Below are positions 18,980-28,843 of a DNA stretch of 48,783 bases, in pieces. Position numbers and translations under genes: made by a program. The DNA comes from Deltaproteobacteria bacterium (GTDB lineage: Bacteria; Desulfobacterota; GWC2-55-46; DRQE01). The notes beneath the pieces were generated by a model that did not search any database, was not told the DNA's origin, and saw only the letters and a program-made list of their open reading frames with translations. The stretch spans positions 1 to 48,783 of the forward strand of contig JAJRSM010000068.1 of the NCBI GenBank assembly GCA_024278765.1, read 5' to 3'. How positions within the stretch are numbered: position 1 is the stretch's first letter; the number at the start of each line of letters is the position of its first letter.

Positions 18980-20643
18980 GGACAAAAACAACCGTAATAC
19001 TGCTAATCTTATTGGCAGTACTAATCACGCCACACGCCGCAGACGCCCGGCTCTTCTGGAGCAACCATAGCGCAAGCGACCTTCTCTGGAGAATATTCGA
19101 AGAGATCGAAGAGACAGGCCCGTCAGAGGGTACTACGGCAAGACTCGAAGATTTTTTAAAGAGCTATCCATCCGCCGCTATTGCAGATGAAGCCGCCGCA
19201 AAGCTTGCCAAGTTATATATGCAAGGCAAAGACTTTGAAGGCGCGCAGTACCATTACCAAAAAATTCTCAAAGATTATCCAGCAAGCCGTCACCGCATGG
19301 AATCACTCTTTGGTCTAGCCTATAGCCAGTACAGAAACGGTTTTATCGTAGAGGCCAAAAGTAACCTTGAGTCTATAATAAGCAATACAGACTCAGAGCT
19401 TAGCTATAAGGTCAAGGCCGACCTCCTACTCAAAACCATCGATTCAATAATAAACTCTCTTGGCGAGGGCAGTGCCAGACCCGCTATCGGCGCGATCCTC
19501 CCGCTTAGTGGTCGCTACACCAAGTACGGAGAACAAGCCCTTAGAGGCATAGTCCTTGCCGTCGATGACTTTGTCAGTGAAACATCTATTGACATTGAAC
19601 TTCTGATAAAAGACAGCACAGATAAAAATAGCCGCATCAAAGACACGGTAAACCAACTCGTAAGAAACCAGCATGTCACCGGCATTATCGGCCCACTCTT
19701 GAGCCGTAATGCCACCGTGGTTGCCAAGGCCGCACAACGCGGAGAGCTGCCTACCATGGTTCTCTCGCAAAAGACAGGCATCCCGGAGATCGGCGACTAC
19801 GTCTTTAGAAACTTCCTGACACTCAAGCAACAGGCAGAGACCATTGCGCGTCACGCAATTGAGAACGAAGGGATAGAAAGCTTTGCGATTCTCTCGCCAA
19901 AAACACCATACGGCAGAGACTTGGCCCGCCACTTCAAATATGCCGTTACCGAGCTTGGCGCAGTCGTAGAGGCCGAGCTTGAATACGAAGCCGGAGAGAA
20001 AGACTTTGGTGAAGAACTCCAGACACTCTTTCAAATAGAAGCCGAAGAAGGACTTAAGGGGCGCAGGAACGTCGTAAAATATACTCGCAAAATAGAGGCG
20101 CAGGCACTCTACATACCAGACTACTACGCCTCTATTGCGCAGATAGCTCCGCATCTGGCATTTTACAATATCAAAGAGATTCGCCTTTTTGGATCAAACG
20201 GCTGGAACTCGCCAAAACTACTTGAGCTTGCCAGCGAATATATCGAGGGTGCTGTATTTGTAGACGGCTTTTTTGCTAAGAGCCAACGCCCGGGCACTGC
20301 CGCATTTGTCAGAAAATTCTATAGTTCATATGACTATGAACCAGGAATTATCGAGGCCGAGGCCTATGACTCGGCAATGATACTGCTAAGAGCAATAGAA
20401 GAGAACGAAGAAGAAGAGCCTATCATCGACCGTAACGCAATCAGGGACTCTATTATAAATACCGTAGAGACTCAAAGCGCTACCGGCAGCCTATCTTTTA
20501 CTCCAGAGGGTGAGGCCTTAAAAGAATTATTTCTCCTTACGATTGAAAAACGTAAAATCAGAGAGATCAGCATAGACAACAAAAAGGCTCACAATCAATT
20601 AGAATACGATGACAGCTTCTTTGATATAGACCAAATGGACTGA
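18976..20643 (+). CDS. Penicillin-binding protein activator / periplasmic ligand-binding (LpoA/Peripla_BP_6-like) protein with TPR-like N-terminus
   Basis: Signal peptide, tetratricopeptide-like N-terminus, PAIGAILPLSGRYTKYGEQALRGIVLAVDDF. Confidence 0.82.
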   Translation: MRTKTTVILLILLAVLITPHAADARLFWSNHSASDLLWRIFEEIEETGPSEGTTARLEDFLKSYPSAAIADEAAAKLAKLYMQGKDFEGAQYHYQKILKDYPASRHRMESLFGLAYSQYRNGFIVEAKSNLESIISNTDSELSYKVKADLLLKTIDSIINSLGEGSARPAIGAILPLSGRYTKYGEQALRGIVLAVDDFVSETSIDIELLIKDSTDKNSRIKDTVNQLVRNQHVTGIIGPLLSRNATVVAKAAQRGELPTMVLSQKTGIPEIGDYVFRNFLTLKQQAETIARHAIENEGIESFAILSPKTPYGRDLARHFKYAVTELGAVVEAELEYEAGEKDFGEELQTLFQIEAEEGLKGRRNVVKYTRKIEAQALYIPDYYASIAQIAPHLAFYNIKEIRLFGSNGWNSPKLLELASEYIEGAVFVDGFFAKSQRPGTAAFVRKFYSSYDYEPGIIEAEAYDSAMILLRAIEENEEEEPIIDRNAIRDSIINTVETQSATGSLSFTPEGEALKELFLLTIEKRKIREISIDNKKAHNQLEYDDSFFDIDQMD

Positions 20644-20688
20644 GATTTAACATTTGCACACAAAATTCATTTAGGTTATAATCATCAG

Positions 20689-21057
20689 ATGAATAAAGTA
20701 AAACTAGATCACTACAAAAAAATTCTCGACTTGAAGTTAACCGAGCTGTTAGCCGATGCGGAGAAGACCGTAAGCGGCATGAACCGTTCTGATGAAGAAC
20801 ACTTCGCCGACCCGGGCGATAGGGCTCTGCGTGAAACAGACCGTAACTTTACCCTGCGAGTTAAAGACAGAGAACGTAAGCTCGTCGCAAAGGTCAAAGA
20901 GGCAATTGAACGAATCGATGACGGCACGTACGGTGAGTGTGAAGAATGCGGAGAGCCGATATCAGAGAAAAGACTTGAGGCACGGCCGGTGACGACAAGC
21001 TGCATTGAATGCAAGACTGAAGAAGAAGAGACCGAGAAGCAACGGGGGCAACTTTAA
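20689..21057 (+). CDS. DksA/TraR-family zinc-finger protein
   Basis: IDDGTYGECEECGEPISEKRLEARPVTTSCIECK. Confidence 0.93.
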   Translation: MNKVKLDHYKKILDLKLTELLADAEKTVSGMNRSDEEHFADPGDRALRETDRNFTLRVKDRERKLVAKVKEAIERIDDGTYGECEECGEPISEKRLEARPVTTSCIECKTEEEETEKQRGQL

Positions 21058-21206
21058 GACTGCTAACACCGCCCACACCCAAAATAGGTGTCTTATGTAC
21101 CCCCTCATATCACTTACAACTAACGACCTCCATAATCAAAGACATACCCTAGCCCTATTGATAGAACTACCTCTTACTAACCTCAACAACCCGAAGCGCA
21201 AAGCCT

Positions 21207-22214
21207 ATGCCTGAACTAAGAAAAGACCCTATAATAGGACGCTGGGTAATCATATCCACAGACCGTGGCAAACGCCCGTCCGACTTCATCGTCCCCACCC
21301 CGCCTCCTAAGGGAGGGTCATGCCCTTTCTGCGGCGGCAACGAATCGATGACACCGCCCGAGATAATCTACTACCGTAACAATGAGGCCGAGAGTGACAA
21401 CAACTCCTACTGGTCAATACGTGTTGTGCCAAACAAGTACCCCGCCCTCAAGGTCGAAGGAAATCTGGACCGTTCAGGAGAAGGTGTCTACGATAAGATG
21501 AATGGCATCGGAGCACACGAGGTCATAATAGAATCACCTAACCACGACGACACACTCGCCACGCTCCCAGTTAAACACTTTGAAGAAGTCCTCTGGGCGT
21601 ACCGGGATAGAATCATAGACCTCAAACAGGATATAAGACTTCGCTACCTGGTAATATTTAAAAACCACGGAGAGGCCGCAGGAGCATCTCTTGAACATAC
21701 GCATTCTCAACTCATAGCACTCCCAATCGTACCAAAGAGAGTCGCCGAAGAACTCGACGGCAGCCTTGAGTATTATAACTATAAAGAACGCTGCATCTTC
21801 TGCGATATAATACGCCAAGAGATAGCCCAGGGCTCGCGACTTGTCACCGAGAATCAAGACTATATTGCCATTGCTCCATACGCCCCTAAATCACCGTTTG
21901 AGGTATGGATACTACCTAAATTTCACGAATCAAACTTTGAGAACTCTCAGAAACACCACTATGAAAACCTAGCGGCAATATTTTCAAATGTCCTGAAAAG
22001 AATAAATAAAGTCCTCGGTGCGCCTCCGTATAACTTCATTCTGCATAGCGCACCTATAAAGAACGGAACCTCTGCGCTCCCGCACTACCACTGGCACTTT
22101 GAGATAATGCCCAAGCTCACAAAGACAGCCGGCTTTGAGTGGGGCTCCGGCTTCTATATCAACCCAACCCCGCCGGAAGAATCGGCTAAGTTCCTGCGAG
22201 AGGCAAAGGTCTAA
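21207..22214 (+). CDS. galT: Galactose-1-phosphate uridylyltransferase-like HIT-superfamily protein
   Basis: ELRKDPIIGRWVIIS, CPFCGGNESMTPPEI, EHTHSQLIALPIVP, HYHWHFEIMPKL. Confidence 0.9.
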   Translation: MPELRKDPIIGRWVIISTDRGKRPSDFIVPTPPPKGGSCPFCGGNESMTPPEIIYYRNNEAESDNNSYWSIRVVPNKYPALKVEGNLDRSGEGVYDKMNGIGAHEVIIESPNHDDTLATLPVKHFEEVLWAYRDRIIDLKQDIRLRYLVIFKNHGEAAGASLEHTHSQLIALPIVPKRVAEELDGSLEYYNYKERCIFCDIIRQEIAQGSRLVTENQDYIAIAPYAPKSPFEVWILPKFHESNFENSQKHHYENLAAIFSNVLKRINKVLGAPPYNFILHSAPIKNGTSALPHYHWHFEIMPKLTKTAGFEWGSGFYINPTPPEESAKFLREAKV

Positions 22215-22229
22215 AACTAGATAAAAGAT

Positions 22230-23471
22230 ATGAGCAAAGACCTTATAACAAAGATCATAGATATAACGACCTCTGAGACAAGCCTTGGCGACAGGCTCGC
22301 AAAGAGCGCGTGTCTGCTCGCAAAAGAACTAGAAATGGAGGACTGCACCATATACAGGTGGAACGACTCGGAACGCCGCTTTATGGCTGCGGCCCATGCA
22401 GGCAGACGATCTGATCTTATAGCCAGCTACATGGACGGCGAAGGGTTTGCATTCGCCGTTGCCACAAGTCTTCGCCAGGCAACCATATACACACCAAAAC
22501 TCGAATCGTCCAAGGCACGTTCGGTCCATGACAACGGCCTGGTGGGCTTTAGAAGCACAATGGTCTATCCTCTAAGCGATGGTCGGTCCTGCTTCGGAGT
22601 CATATACCTGAAATCACGCATAAAAAAAACACTGTCTACCTTCAAGAAAAAACAACTTATCACCTCAACAAAGCAAATAACCTATACGATAAAGTCCAAT
22701 ATCAACTACATGCGCCTGCAAAGCACCTATAACGAGTTCCGTACCGTCCAGAAAAGGCTGGTAAATGCTGAAAAGCTCATGACGCTAGGTGAGCTATCGG
22801 CTACCCTTGCTCATGAGATTAAAAACCCTCTGCTCAGCATTGGAGGCTACGCCAAGGGACTGCGAAAAAACACAGAAAAAAACTCGAAAAACGCCCCATA
22901 CATCGACCAGATATGCTCGCAGGTCAAGCGACTGGAGACGATAATCGACGATATCTTCAACTACACCGAGGAACGCCCGCTTTGCCTCTGCTCAACTGAT
23001 ATAAATGAGGTCATCCGCACAACTCTTCACCTCTTCAAAGACAGGTGCAGCACCAATAAAATCAAGATAAAAGAAAGACTTACAAAGCTCCCGCTCCACG
23101 CGCAGCTCGATAAAGACCAGATTAAGATAGCCTTTGACAACCTCATAGCAAATGCGATACAGTCGATGAAAGACGGTGGCGAGCTCACGCTTGTCACCAA
23201 AAAACACAAAGAATGGGTCGTCGTAGAGATCAGCGACAACGGCGGTGGCGTCGACCCGAAGTATCTGTGTGAGATATTCGACCCGTTTTTCACGACTAAA
23301 AAAGGCAAAGGACCATCAGAGACAACAGGCACAGGCCTTGGGTTGCCAATTACCAATCGGATTGTGACTCGTCACCAGGGCATTATCGATATAAAGAATA
23401 GCTATGGCAAAGGAATTACCTTTGCTGTCAGAATACCTTCTTCCAAAGCAGGTCAGCCTGCAAAAACTTGA
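22230..23471 (+). CDS. GAF-domain sensor histidine kinase
   Basis: LSATLAHEIKNPLLSIGGYAKGL (H-box), DNLIANAIQSMKDGG, DNGGGVDPKYLCEIFDPFFTTKKGKG, TGTGLGLPIT. Confidence 0.94.
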   Translation: MSKDLITKIIDITTSETSLGDRLAKSACLLAKELEMEDCTIYRWNDSERRFMAAAHAGRRSDLIASYMDGEGFAFAVATSLRQATIYTPKLESSKARSVHDNGLVGFRSTMVYPLSDGRSCFGVIYLKSRIKKTLSTFKKKQLITSTKQITYTIKSNINYMRLQSTYNEFRTVQKRLVNAEKLMTLGELSATLAHEIKNPLLSIGGYAKGLRKNTEKNSKNAPYIDQICSQVKRLETIIDDIFNYTEERPLCLCSTDINEVIRTTLHLFKDRCSTNKIKIKERLTKLPLHAQLDKDQIKIAFDNLIANAIQSMKDGGELTLVTKKHKEWVVVEISDNGGGVDPKYLCEIFDPFFTTKKGKGPSETTGTGLGLPITNRIVTRHQGIIDIKNSYGKGITFAVRIPSSKAGQPAKT

Positions 23472-23502
23472 CATAGCGGTCGGAAGATCGAGGGAGCAAC
23501 GG

Positions 23503-23865
23503 ATGAGCAGCAGAGTACTTATCGTGGATGACGAGGAAGGAATCAGGCTTCTTTATAAAGAAGAGCTAGAGGAAGAAGGATACGAGGTAGAGCTGGCGTC
23601 GTCTGGCGAAGAAGCTCTTAAGAAACTCGACTCAGGCCAGATGGATATGGTACTGCTAGATATTAAGATGCCGGGAATGGACGGCGTTGAGGTCCTGCGT
23701 ATGCTAAAAGAAAAATATAAAGAACTGCCCGTCATACTCTGCACCGCATACCCGCACTATAAGCAAGAGTTCGGCACGTGGGCCTCAGATGCCTACGTCG
23801 TAAAGTCATCGGACCTACGAGAGCTAAAAGATAAGATCAAAGACGTCCTGCGCAAAGACCATTAA
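23503..23865 (+). CDS. Response regulator receiver protein
   Basis: RVLIVDDEEGIRLLYKEEL, MVLLDIKMPGMDGVEVL. ATG at 23503 preferred over the longer ORF. Confidence 0.94.
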   Translation: MSSRVLIVDDEEGIRLLYKEELEEEGYEVELASSGEEALKKLDSGQMDMVLLDIKMPGMDGVEVLRMLKEKYKELPVILCTAYPHYKQEFGTWASDAYVVKSSDLRELKDKIKDVLRKDH

Positions 23866-23896
23866 AGTTATTCAGGGAATTCATTCTCCCCCTGCT

Positions 23897-23976
23897 TGTC
23901 ACCCTGAATTTATTTCAGGGTCTGTCTTTTATTTGACGCAAAACAGAACAGATGCTGAAACAAGTTCAGCATGACA
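23897..23976. repeat. Head-to-head REP-like palindromic elements
   Basis: tgtcaccctgaatttatttcagggtctgtctttt (23897-23930) and acagatgctgaaacaagttcagcatgaca (23948-23976). Confidence 0.8.
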
Positions 23977-24001
23977 AATTTTACAGACTCAAACCGTACG
24001 G

Positions 24002-24077
24002 GGGGGGTTAGCTCAGCTGGGAGAGCATCTGGTTCGCAATCAGAAGGTTGGGAGTTCGATCCTCCTACCCTCCACCA
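24002..24077 (+). tRNA. tRNA-Ala (anticodon CGC), CCA encoded
   Basis: Full cloverleaf: acceptor GGGGGGU/ACCCUCC with G3-U70, D-stem GCUC/GAGC, anticodon loop UUCGCAA, T-arm GGGAG-UUCGAUC-CUCCU, A73 then CCA. Confidence 0.95.
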
Positions 24078-24084
24078 TATTTTC

Positions 24085-24232
24085 CAATGGGTTGCAGTGA
24101 TACCGCGACCCATTTCTTGACAGGCTGCGCCGCAATTATGCCTATCCTGTCCAGCACCTCAACATCATCGCGCAAATTCCCAGTATAGCAACGGAGATAA
24201 CACTGCGTCATACGGATATTCATATAACCCGA
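24085..24232 (-). pseudogene. Apparent remnant of a tyrosine-recombinase (integrase) C-terminus
   Basis: Minus strand reads GYMNIRMTQCYLRCYTGNLRDDVEVLDRIGIIAAQPVKKWVAVSLQPIG, resembling the (G)HxDIRMTQRYAHLxPxxLRDAVEVLDRI end of phage-type integrases; no intact upstream ORF and an upstream stop in this frame. Confidence 0.55.
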
Positions 24233-24504
24233 AGGTCTCTGATCTCATCTCCATTGCCATTCCTCCCTCCGTTCATAGAATATTTCGGGGCTTTTCAGTA
24301 CTCTCAAGGCTTACGTTCATTAAACTTACCTTCATTAACTTTGCAGGCCTGGGGCTTGCGCCTCTCAGATTGATGCCTCCCAAATCAGCGTTAAGCGCGG
24401 CACAAAACCCGGGCTGGAGGCACGGAGATAATAGGTCAGGGATAATTTTGCGCAGCAGGTATAAACCCAGACTATAGACCTGGGTTTACGCAAGTACGCC
24501 CGTA

Positions 24505-25191
24505 TTAGCGAAGTGCGAATACCACCGGTATGATAAACTCCAACTCCCGGCGTGGGTCGTTCTCCGGTATGGGCGGAAACGGGTCAGCCCGCTGCGCCAT
24601 ATCGAGTGCGGCTTCGTCGAGCAACCTGTTGCCGGTGCGCTGCTCCAGAGTTACCTGCTGTATGCGTCCTGTGCTGTCGATACGGATGCGCAACATCCCC
24701 CTACCTTCAATGCGTAGACGTTTGGCGCGTCGCGGATATTTTTTATGTTTTTCCAGCCAGGCAACCAGCAATTGTTCGTACTGCGCTGTGGCTACTGCGT
24801 CCAGCGGCTCCGCCGCGTCGGGCGCTGCTAAGGGCGGCTGTACAATCTCCTGCGCAGGTTCAGGGGGCTGTTCAATCTCAGGGAGCTCGTTGACCGGACC
24901 TGGCACCGGCGGTTGTGGTTCAGGTACTGGCTCTACCAACGGCTGCGGTTTAACTAACGCTTCTTGAACTACCGGCCTTGGCTGAGGGACAGGGACAGGC
25001 TCGACTATGGGTTGCGAAACGGCATTCACCGTCTGGTCTGCAACAACGGCCAGTAAACTGACACGTAGCGAGGGTGCCGGAGACGGTGGCGGCGGGGCGG
25101 GGGAGGACAGCACAAGCCACAAGACAACGCCGCCATGTATGGCCAGAGCTATCAACACGGTTATGCCAATGTGTAGGCGGGTGATCGTCAT
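24505..25191 (-). CDS. tonB: TonB-family energy transducer
   Basis: N-terminal TM, Pro/Glu/Val-rich linker, C-terminal YPRRAKRLRIEGRGMLRIRIDSTGRIQQVTLEQRTGNRLLDEAALDM. Confidence 0.93.
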   Translation of the reverse strand: MTITRLHIGITVLIALAIHGGVVLWLVLSSPAPPPPSPAPSLRVSLLAVVADQTVNAVSQPIVEPVPVPQPRPVVQEALVKPQPLVEPVPEPQPPVPGPVNELPEIEQPPEPAQEIVQPPLAAPDAAEPLDAVATAQYEQLLVAWLEKHKKYPRRAKRLRIEGRGMLRIRIDSTGRIQQVTLEQRTGNRLLDEAALDMAQRADPFPPIPENDPRRELEFIIPVVFALR

Positions 25192-25196
25192 GGGCG

Positions 25197-25595
25197 TTAC
25201 TTCTGCATAGTCGCCAACGCAACATTGCTAGCGCCGGCGGCACGGATCTCATCCATTACTTTGAGCAACTGCTGCACTTCGGTACGCGCGTCACTTTTCA
25301 AGGTAATGGGTGAATCGCTGTTCTGTTTAAGCAGTGGCTCAATAGCCTTGCGCAGCTGCGCCAACTCAACACGCTCACCGTTGATGGAAAGCTGACCCGT
25401 ACTATCTAGGGCCACAATAATGGGCGTTGCTTCGCTTGCAGTTGCGCTACTTGATTCGGGAAGCTCCAGTTCAAGAGCTTCCGGCACCAGAAAAGTGCTG
25501 GTGAGCATAAAAAAGACCAGCAGCAGGAATACGATATCGATAAGCGGCGCTATATCGAGATGCGCGTGAATGCGCGACCGGCCTTCAAATTCCAT
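25197..25595 (-). CDS. exbD: Biopolymer transport protein ExbD
   Basis: DIAPLIDIVFLLLVFFMLTSTF. Confidence 0.95.
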   Translation of the reverse strand: MEFEGRSRIHAHLDIAPLIDIVFLLLVFFMLTSTFLVPEALELELPESSSATASEATPIIVALDSTGQLSINGERVELAQLRKAIEPLLKQNSDSPITLKSDARTEVQQLLKVMDEIRAAGASNVALATMQK

Positions 25596-26265
25596 AGGTT
25601 TCGTCCTCTGCTAATTTATCGTCATCACTGCCTTCAACATGAGAGGGGCTTTTGCCAAAGTACAGCATAACCCTGATGGTGGCATCTTTCATTGCCGCAC
25701 GCACATTATCAACCTCGCCTTCCAGATAATAGAATGCCGCCATAGCGGGAATAGCCACCGTAAGCCCAAAGGCCGTGGTTAGCAGGGCTTCCCATATCCC
25801 GCCGGATAGAATAGACGGATCAACGCGGCTGCCCGCCTCTTCAAGGCGCATGAAGGCGGCAATCATACCCGTCACCGTGCCGAGCAAACCCAGCAACGGA
25901 CTTAAATGAGCAATGGCGGAAAGGCTCCGCAGCCAGGATTCAAGGTTACGAATCTGGGCCGAGCCTACCCTGCTCACCTCTGCTTCGGCATCTTTAGCCG
26001 TCATCCCGGGGTCTGCTCCACAGCGCAAGGCACTCTCCATCACTCTGGCGACCGGACTATTTTGCTGTTCTAATTGCCTCAACGCTTCACTATTCTGACC
26101 GCTGTGCAATGCTGACATTACCGACTCTACAAATTTAGAGCGGCGCATACCGCTGCTGAAGAATTGAAACAGTTTGACAAGAATGATGGCCGTGGCCAGC
26201 ACGGACATGGCCAGTAGAATGAACATCACAGGCCCGCCTTGTTGAAACATGCTTACTACATCCAT
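25585..26265 (-). CDS. exbB: MotA/TolQ/ExbB proton channel family protein
   Basis: LSAIAHLSPLLGLLGTVTGMIAAFMRLEEAG, GGIWEALLTTAFGLTVAIPAM. Confidence 0.95.
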   Translation of the reverse strand: MDVVSMFQQGGPVMFILLAMSVLATAIILVKLFQFFSSGMRRSKFVESVMSALHSGQNSEALRQLEQQNSPVARVMESALRCGADPGMTAKDAEAEVSRVGSAQIRNLESWLRSLSAIAHLSPLLGLLGTVTGMIAAFMRLEEAGSRVDPSILSGGIWEALLTTAFGLTVAIPAMAAFYYLEGEVDNVRAAMKDATIRVMLYFGKSPSHVEGSDDDKLAEDETYGI

Positions 26266-26329
26266 AAGTTTTAAACCTCAAGAAAGGGGTGGACGGCAAA
26301 CCACCGGCTTGCCGTCCACAGGGTTATAG

Positions 26330-28651
26330 TTAAATTATAAACTCAATACCGGCATAAAGAAACCGCGACATGCCGGGGCGCGGCCCGTAAGGTTGACGCG
26401 AGACAACGTATTCTTTATCAAATAGGTTTTGGACGCCGCCGAAAACTTTTACTGTATTGGATACCTGGTAAAAAACAGAGAGATCCGCCACAAAATAGCT
26501 GTCGGTCTTGCCGAAACGGGCATCGGGTTCGCCGCTACCGTTGACCTGGTTATCCACGTTGTTAGCACTGGTGTAGATCTCGCTTACGTAGTTGCCCGAT
26601 ATAAACGCACCCCAGTGCTCTGACTCTACCCCAGTGCCAAGATTGAATTGTAGCTCAGGAATATAAGGCACCTTATTGCCTTTCTTGCCGAAACTGAAAA
26701 TGGATTCGGCATCGGCAGACCGCGCGTCGTTTTGCTGTTCGGCATTGGTATAGGTCAAGTTGGCGTACCAGGGATTGCGCATCCTCCAGCTATTGGCAAT
26801 GCCCGGGTCATACTGAGCCGAAAGTTCAAGACCATAGGCCCTCGCCTCGCCAAAGTTTTCATCGTCACCGCTGCCGGCTCCGCCGATGTTGTCTACCACG
26901 ATCAGGTCCTTGAAGTCTGTGTAAAAGGCAACCGCCTCTACGGCCAGAGCCCTGTTACGGTTGGTGTAGCGGACGCCTGCTTCAAAGGATGTGCTTGTTT
27001 CCTCTTTCAGCCCGCTAACCGCGCCCTTCGGGCTTGGAGGCGAAAAACCGCGATGCATGCCGCCAAAACCTGTCCACAACTCGTTGAACTTATAGGCAAC
27101 GCCCAGGCCGCCGGCAGTCAGGTCCATCTTGTTATCGCCTTTAAAAGTGCCCTTGGGGCTTTCGTAAGTCTGATCCAGCATCTCGTAACGAATACCCGGC
27201 GTCATGGTCCATCGACCGACATTGACGGTGTCCTGTATGAACAGGGCCAGTGCATCGGTTTGTTGCAGACGATCACCGGCACCGCCCGGCGTACCGGGGG
27301 TCACGCCGGATATCGTCCCGTTAGATGCCTGGGCGTAGTCGTCATCCCACTGAAAGCGTCGCACCTCGTCCTGGTGGATACGAATGCCTGCCGTGACTTC
27401 GTGCTGCACCGACTCTGAGCCAAAGCGGTAGTAGCCGACGGACTCAATGCCTTCGGAGCTGTATTCGCGGTTGTTGGCGCGTACGCGCAAGGTACAATCA
27501 GAATCGCCTTTAAGGCAACTCAGGCCTTCCCCATTCTGCGCGCCGGCCAATGCTGCGGCTAGCCCAATCGTATTACCGCTTACATTGCGCAGGTCTTTGA
27601 GCTTATACCAATTACGTTTATAGTCAGTCGAATACAACGTAGTGATAAAGTCCAGATTATCCGTCGGACTAACGGCATAGCGCAGATAGAGGTTATTCTG
27701 CTCCGTGTCTATGTTATCAAAGCGTGTTGCCGAATAGCGGCGCAGCGGATCCGACTTAAAGTCTGCCTCGCTCAGTCCCAGATATGTCTCGTTTAAATCC
27801 AGCTCATTGCGGCCGTATTTAAACTCCAGACGCTGATAAATAGCAGTATCAGGCTCCCATGAGAGCTTGAACATCATGTCCTTTTTGGTAAAGCCGGTAT
27901 CGTCGCCGTTGCGAAAATCAGCGGTTTCATCAATACTCTTAAAGCCGTCGTTCTGGCGAAAATAACCCTCGAGCAGAAAACCGAACTGACCGGCTTTGGT
28001 ATCAAAGGTGTTACCCGCATAGGCGTGAGTGCGCTGCTCATTAAAACTGCCGGCCATGGTTTTCAGGTAAACGGTCTCCTTAAGCGGAATAGGCGTAGAC
28101 ATGTAGTTGATCACGCCGCCGGTGATATGAGGACCGTACTTGATCTGGCTTGATCCCTTCAGCACCTCCAGACCGGACATGCGCCCCACGGTAGGCGCAT
28201 AATAAGCTGCCGGCGCGGAATAAGGCGCCGGTGCCATCAGCACGCCGTCCTCCATAATGGTCACTTTAGCACTTCGGGTGGTATCCACGCCCCTCAGGCT
28301 GATGCTTGGAAACAGCCCAAAGCCGAACTCTCCACGGACGTAGACCCCCGGCACCTTTTGCAGTACACGGCTCACGTCGTCATAACTCTGTTGCCGGATC
28401 TCCTCTTTGGTAACCACCTGAGCGGAACCCGGTATCTTCTCAATATTGGCTGGATTGCCGATCACCATCACCTTATCAAGTACGTTGGCCCTAGGATCAG
28501 CAGCCCCATCTTCGGTGGACTCTACCTTCTTCTTCAACTCTCCTGCATTCTCTGTCTTATCTTGAGCCTCAGTTAGTTGGGTAAAAGTAAGTATTAGAGC
28601 TATCCCCAAAAGTAGTGAAAAAACCCTTTTCATAAAACCTCCTGTTTTCAA
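26330..28651 (-). CDS. TonB-dependent receptor, FecA-like
   Basis: Signal peptide; plug motifs IPGSAQVVTKEEI, GLFPSISLRGVDTTRSAKVTIMEDGVLMAPAPYSAP, LEVLKGSSQIKYGPHITGGVINY; C-terminal aromatic beta-strand. Confidence 0.93.
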   Translation of the reverse strand: MKTGGFMKRVFSLLLGIALILTFTQLTEAQDKTENAGELKKKVESTEDGAADPRANVLDKVMVIGNPANIEKIPGSAQVVTKEEIRQQSYDDVSRVLQKVPGVYVRGEFGFGLFPSISLRGVDTTRSAKVTIMEDGVLMAPAPYSAPAAYYAPTVGRMSGLEVLKGSSQIKYGPHITGGVINYMSTPIPLKETVYLKTMAGSFNEQRTHAYAGNTFDTKAGQFGFLLEGYFRQNDGFKSIDETADFRNGDDTGFTKKDMMFKLSWEPDTAIYQRLEFKYGRNELDLNETYLGLSEADFKSDPLRRYSATRFDNIDTEQNNLYLRYAVSPTDNLDFITTLYSTDYKRNWYKLKDLRNVSGNTIGLAAALAGAQNGEGLSCLKGDSDCTLRVRANNREYSSEGIESVGYYRFGSESVQHEVTAGIRIHQDEVRRFQWDDDYAQASNGTISGVTPGTPGGAGDRLQQTDALALFIQDTVNVGRWTMTPGIRYEMLDQTYESPKGTFKGDNKMDLTAGGLGVAYKFNELWTGFGGMHRGFSPPSPKGAVSGLKEETSTSFEAGVRYTNRNRALAVEAVAFYTDFKDLIVVDNIGGAGSGDDENFGEARAYGLELSAQYDPGIANSWRMRNPWYANLTYTNAEQQNDARSADAESIFSFGKKGNKVPYIPELQFNLGTGVESEHWGAFISGNYVSEIYTSANNVDNQVNGSGEPDARFGKTDSYFVADLSVFYQVSNTVKVFGGVQNLFDKEYVVSRQPYGPRPGMSRFLYAGIEFII

Positions 28652-28677
28652 ATGGGCCTCTTGGGTCTCTTTGTAAA

Positions 28678-28833
28678 TTATTGGTCCTCTTGGGACTCAT
28701 GGTCCTCGCAGGACTCATCTTTGAAACTTTGTATATATCCACACTTCGGGCATTTGATCTCAACTGCCCGCACCTCTCCTTTCATAAGGAGCCTTTTACA
28801 CTTTTTGCAGCGAATATCTCTTTCTAATTCCAT
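28678..28833 (-). CDS. Small zinc-ribbon protein, Mu Com-like (51 aa, below the ORF-track cutoff)
   Basis: Minus strand reads MELERDIRCKKCKRLLMKGEVRAVEIKCPKCGYIQSFKDESCEDHESQEDQ*, with two CxxC knuckles. Confidence 0.6.
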   Translation of the reverse strand: MELERDIRCKKCKRLLMKGEVRAVEIKCPKCGYIQSFKDESCEDHESQEDQ

Positions 28834-28843
28834 AATAGATCTT

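Noticed and set aside
19444-20154. 236-aa minus-strand ORF opposite the LpoA-like gene
   Set aside because: Shadow ORF; the plus strand has a clear ligand-binding protein.
22230-23865. Two-component pair as an unusual system
   Set aside because: Ordinary GAF-histidine kinase followed by a stand-alone receiver; all catalytic motifs look canonical.
24530-24967. Plus-strand ORFs (145 aa and 113 aa) opposite tonB
   Set aside because: Antisense to a well-supported TonB gene; Gly/Ser-rich composition mirrors the Pro/Glu-rich TonB linker codons.
26732-27418. 228-aa plus-strand ORF opposite the TonB-dependent receptor
   Set aside because: Shadow ORF; the receptor reading frame has strong conserved motifs.
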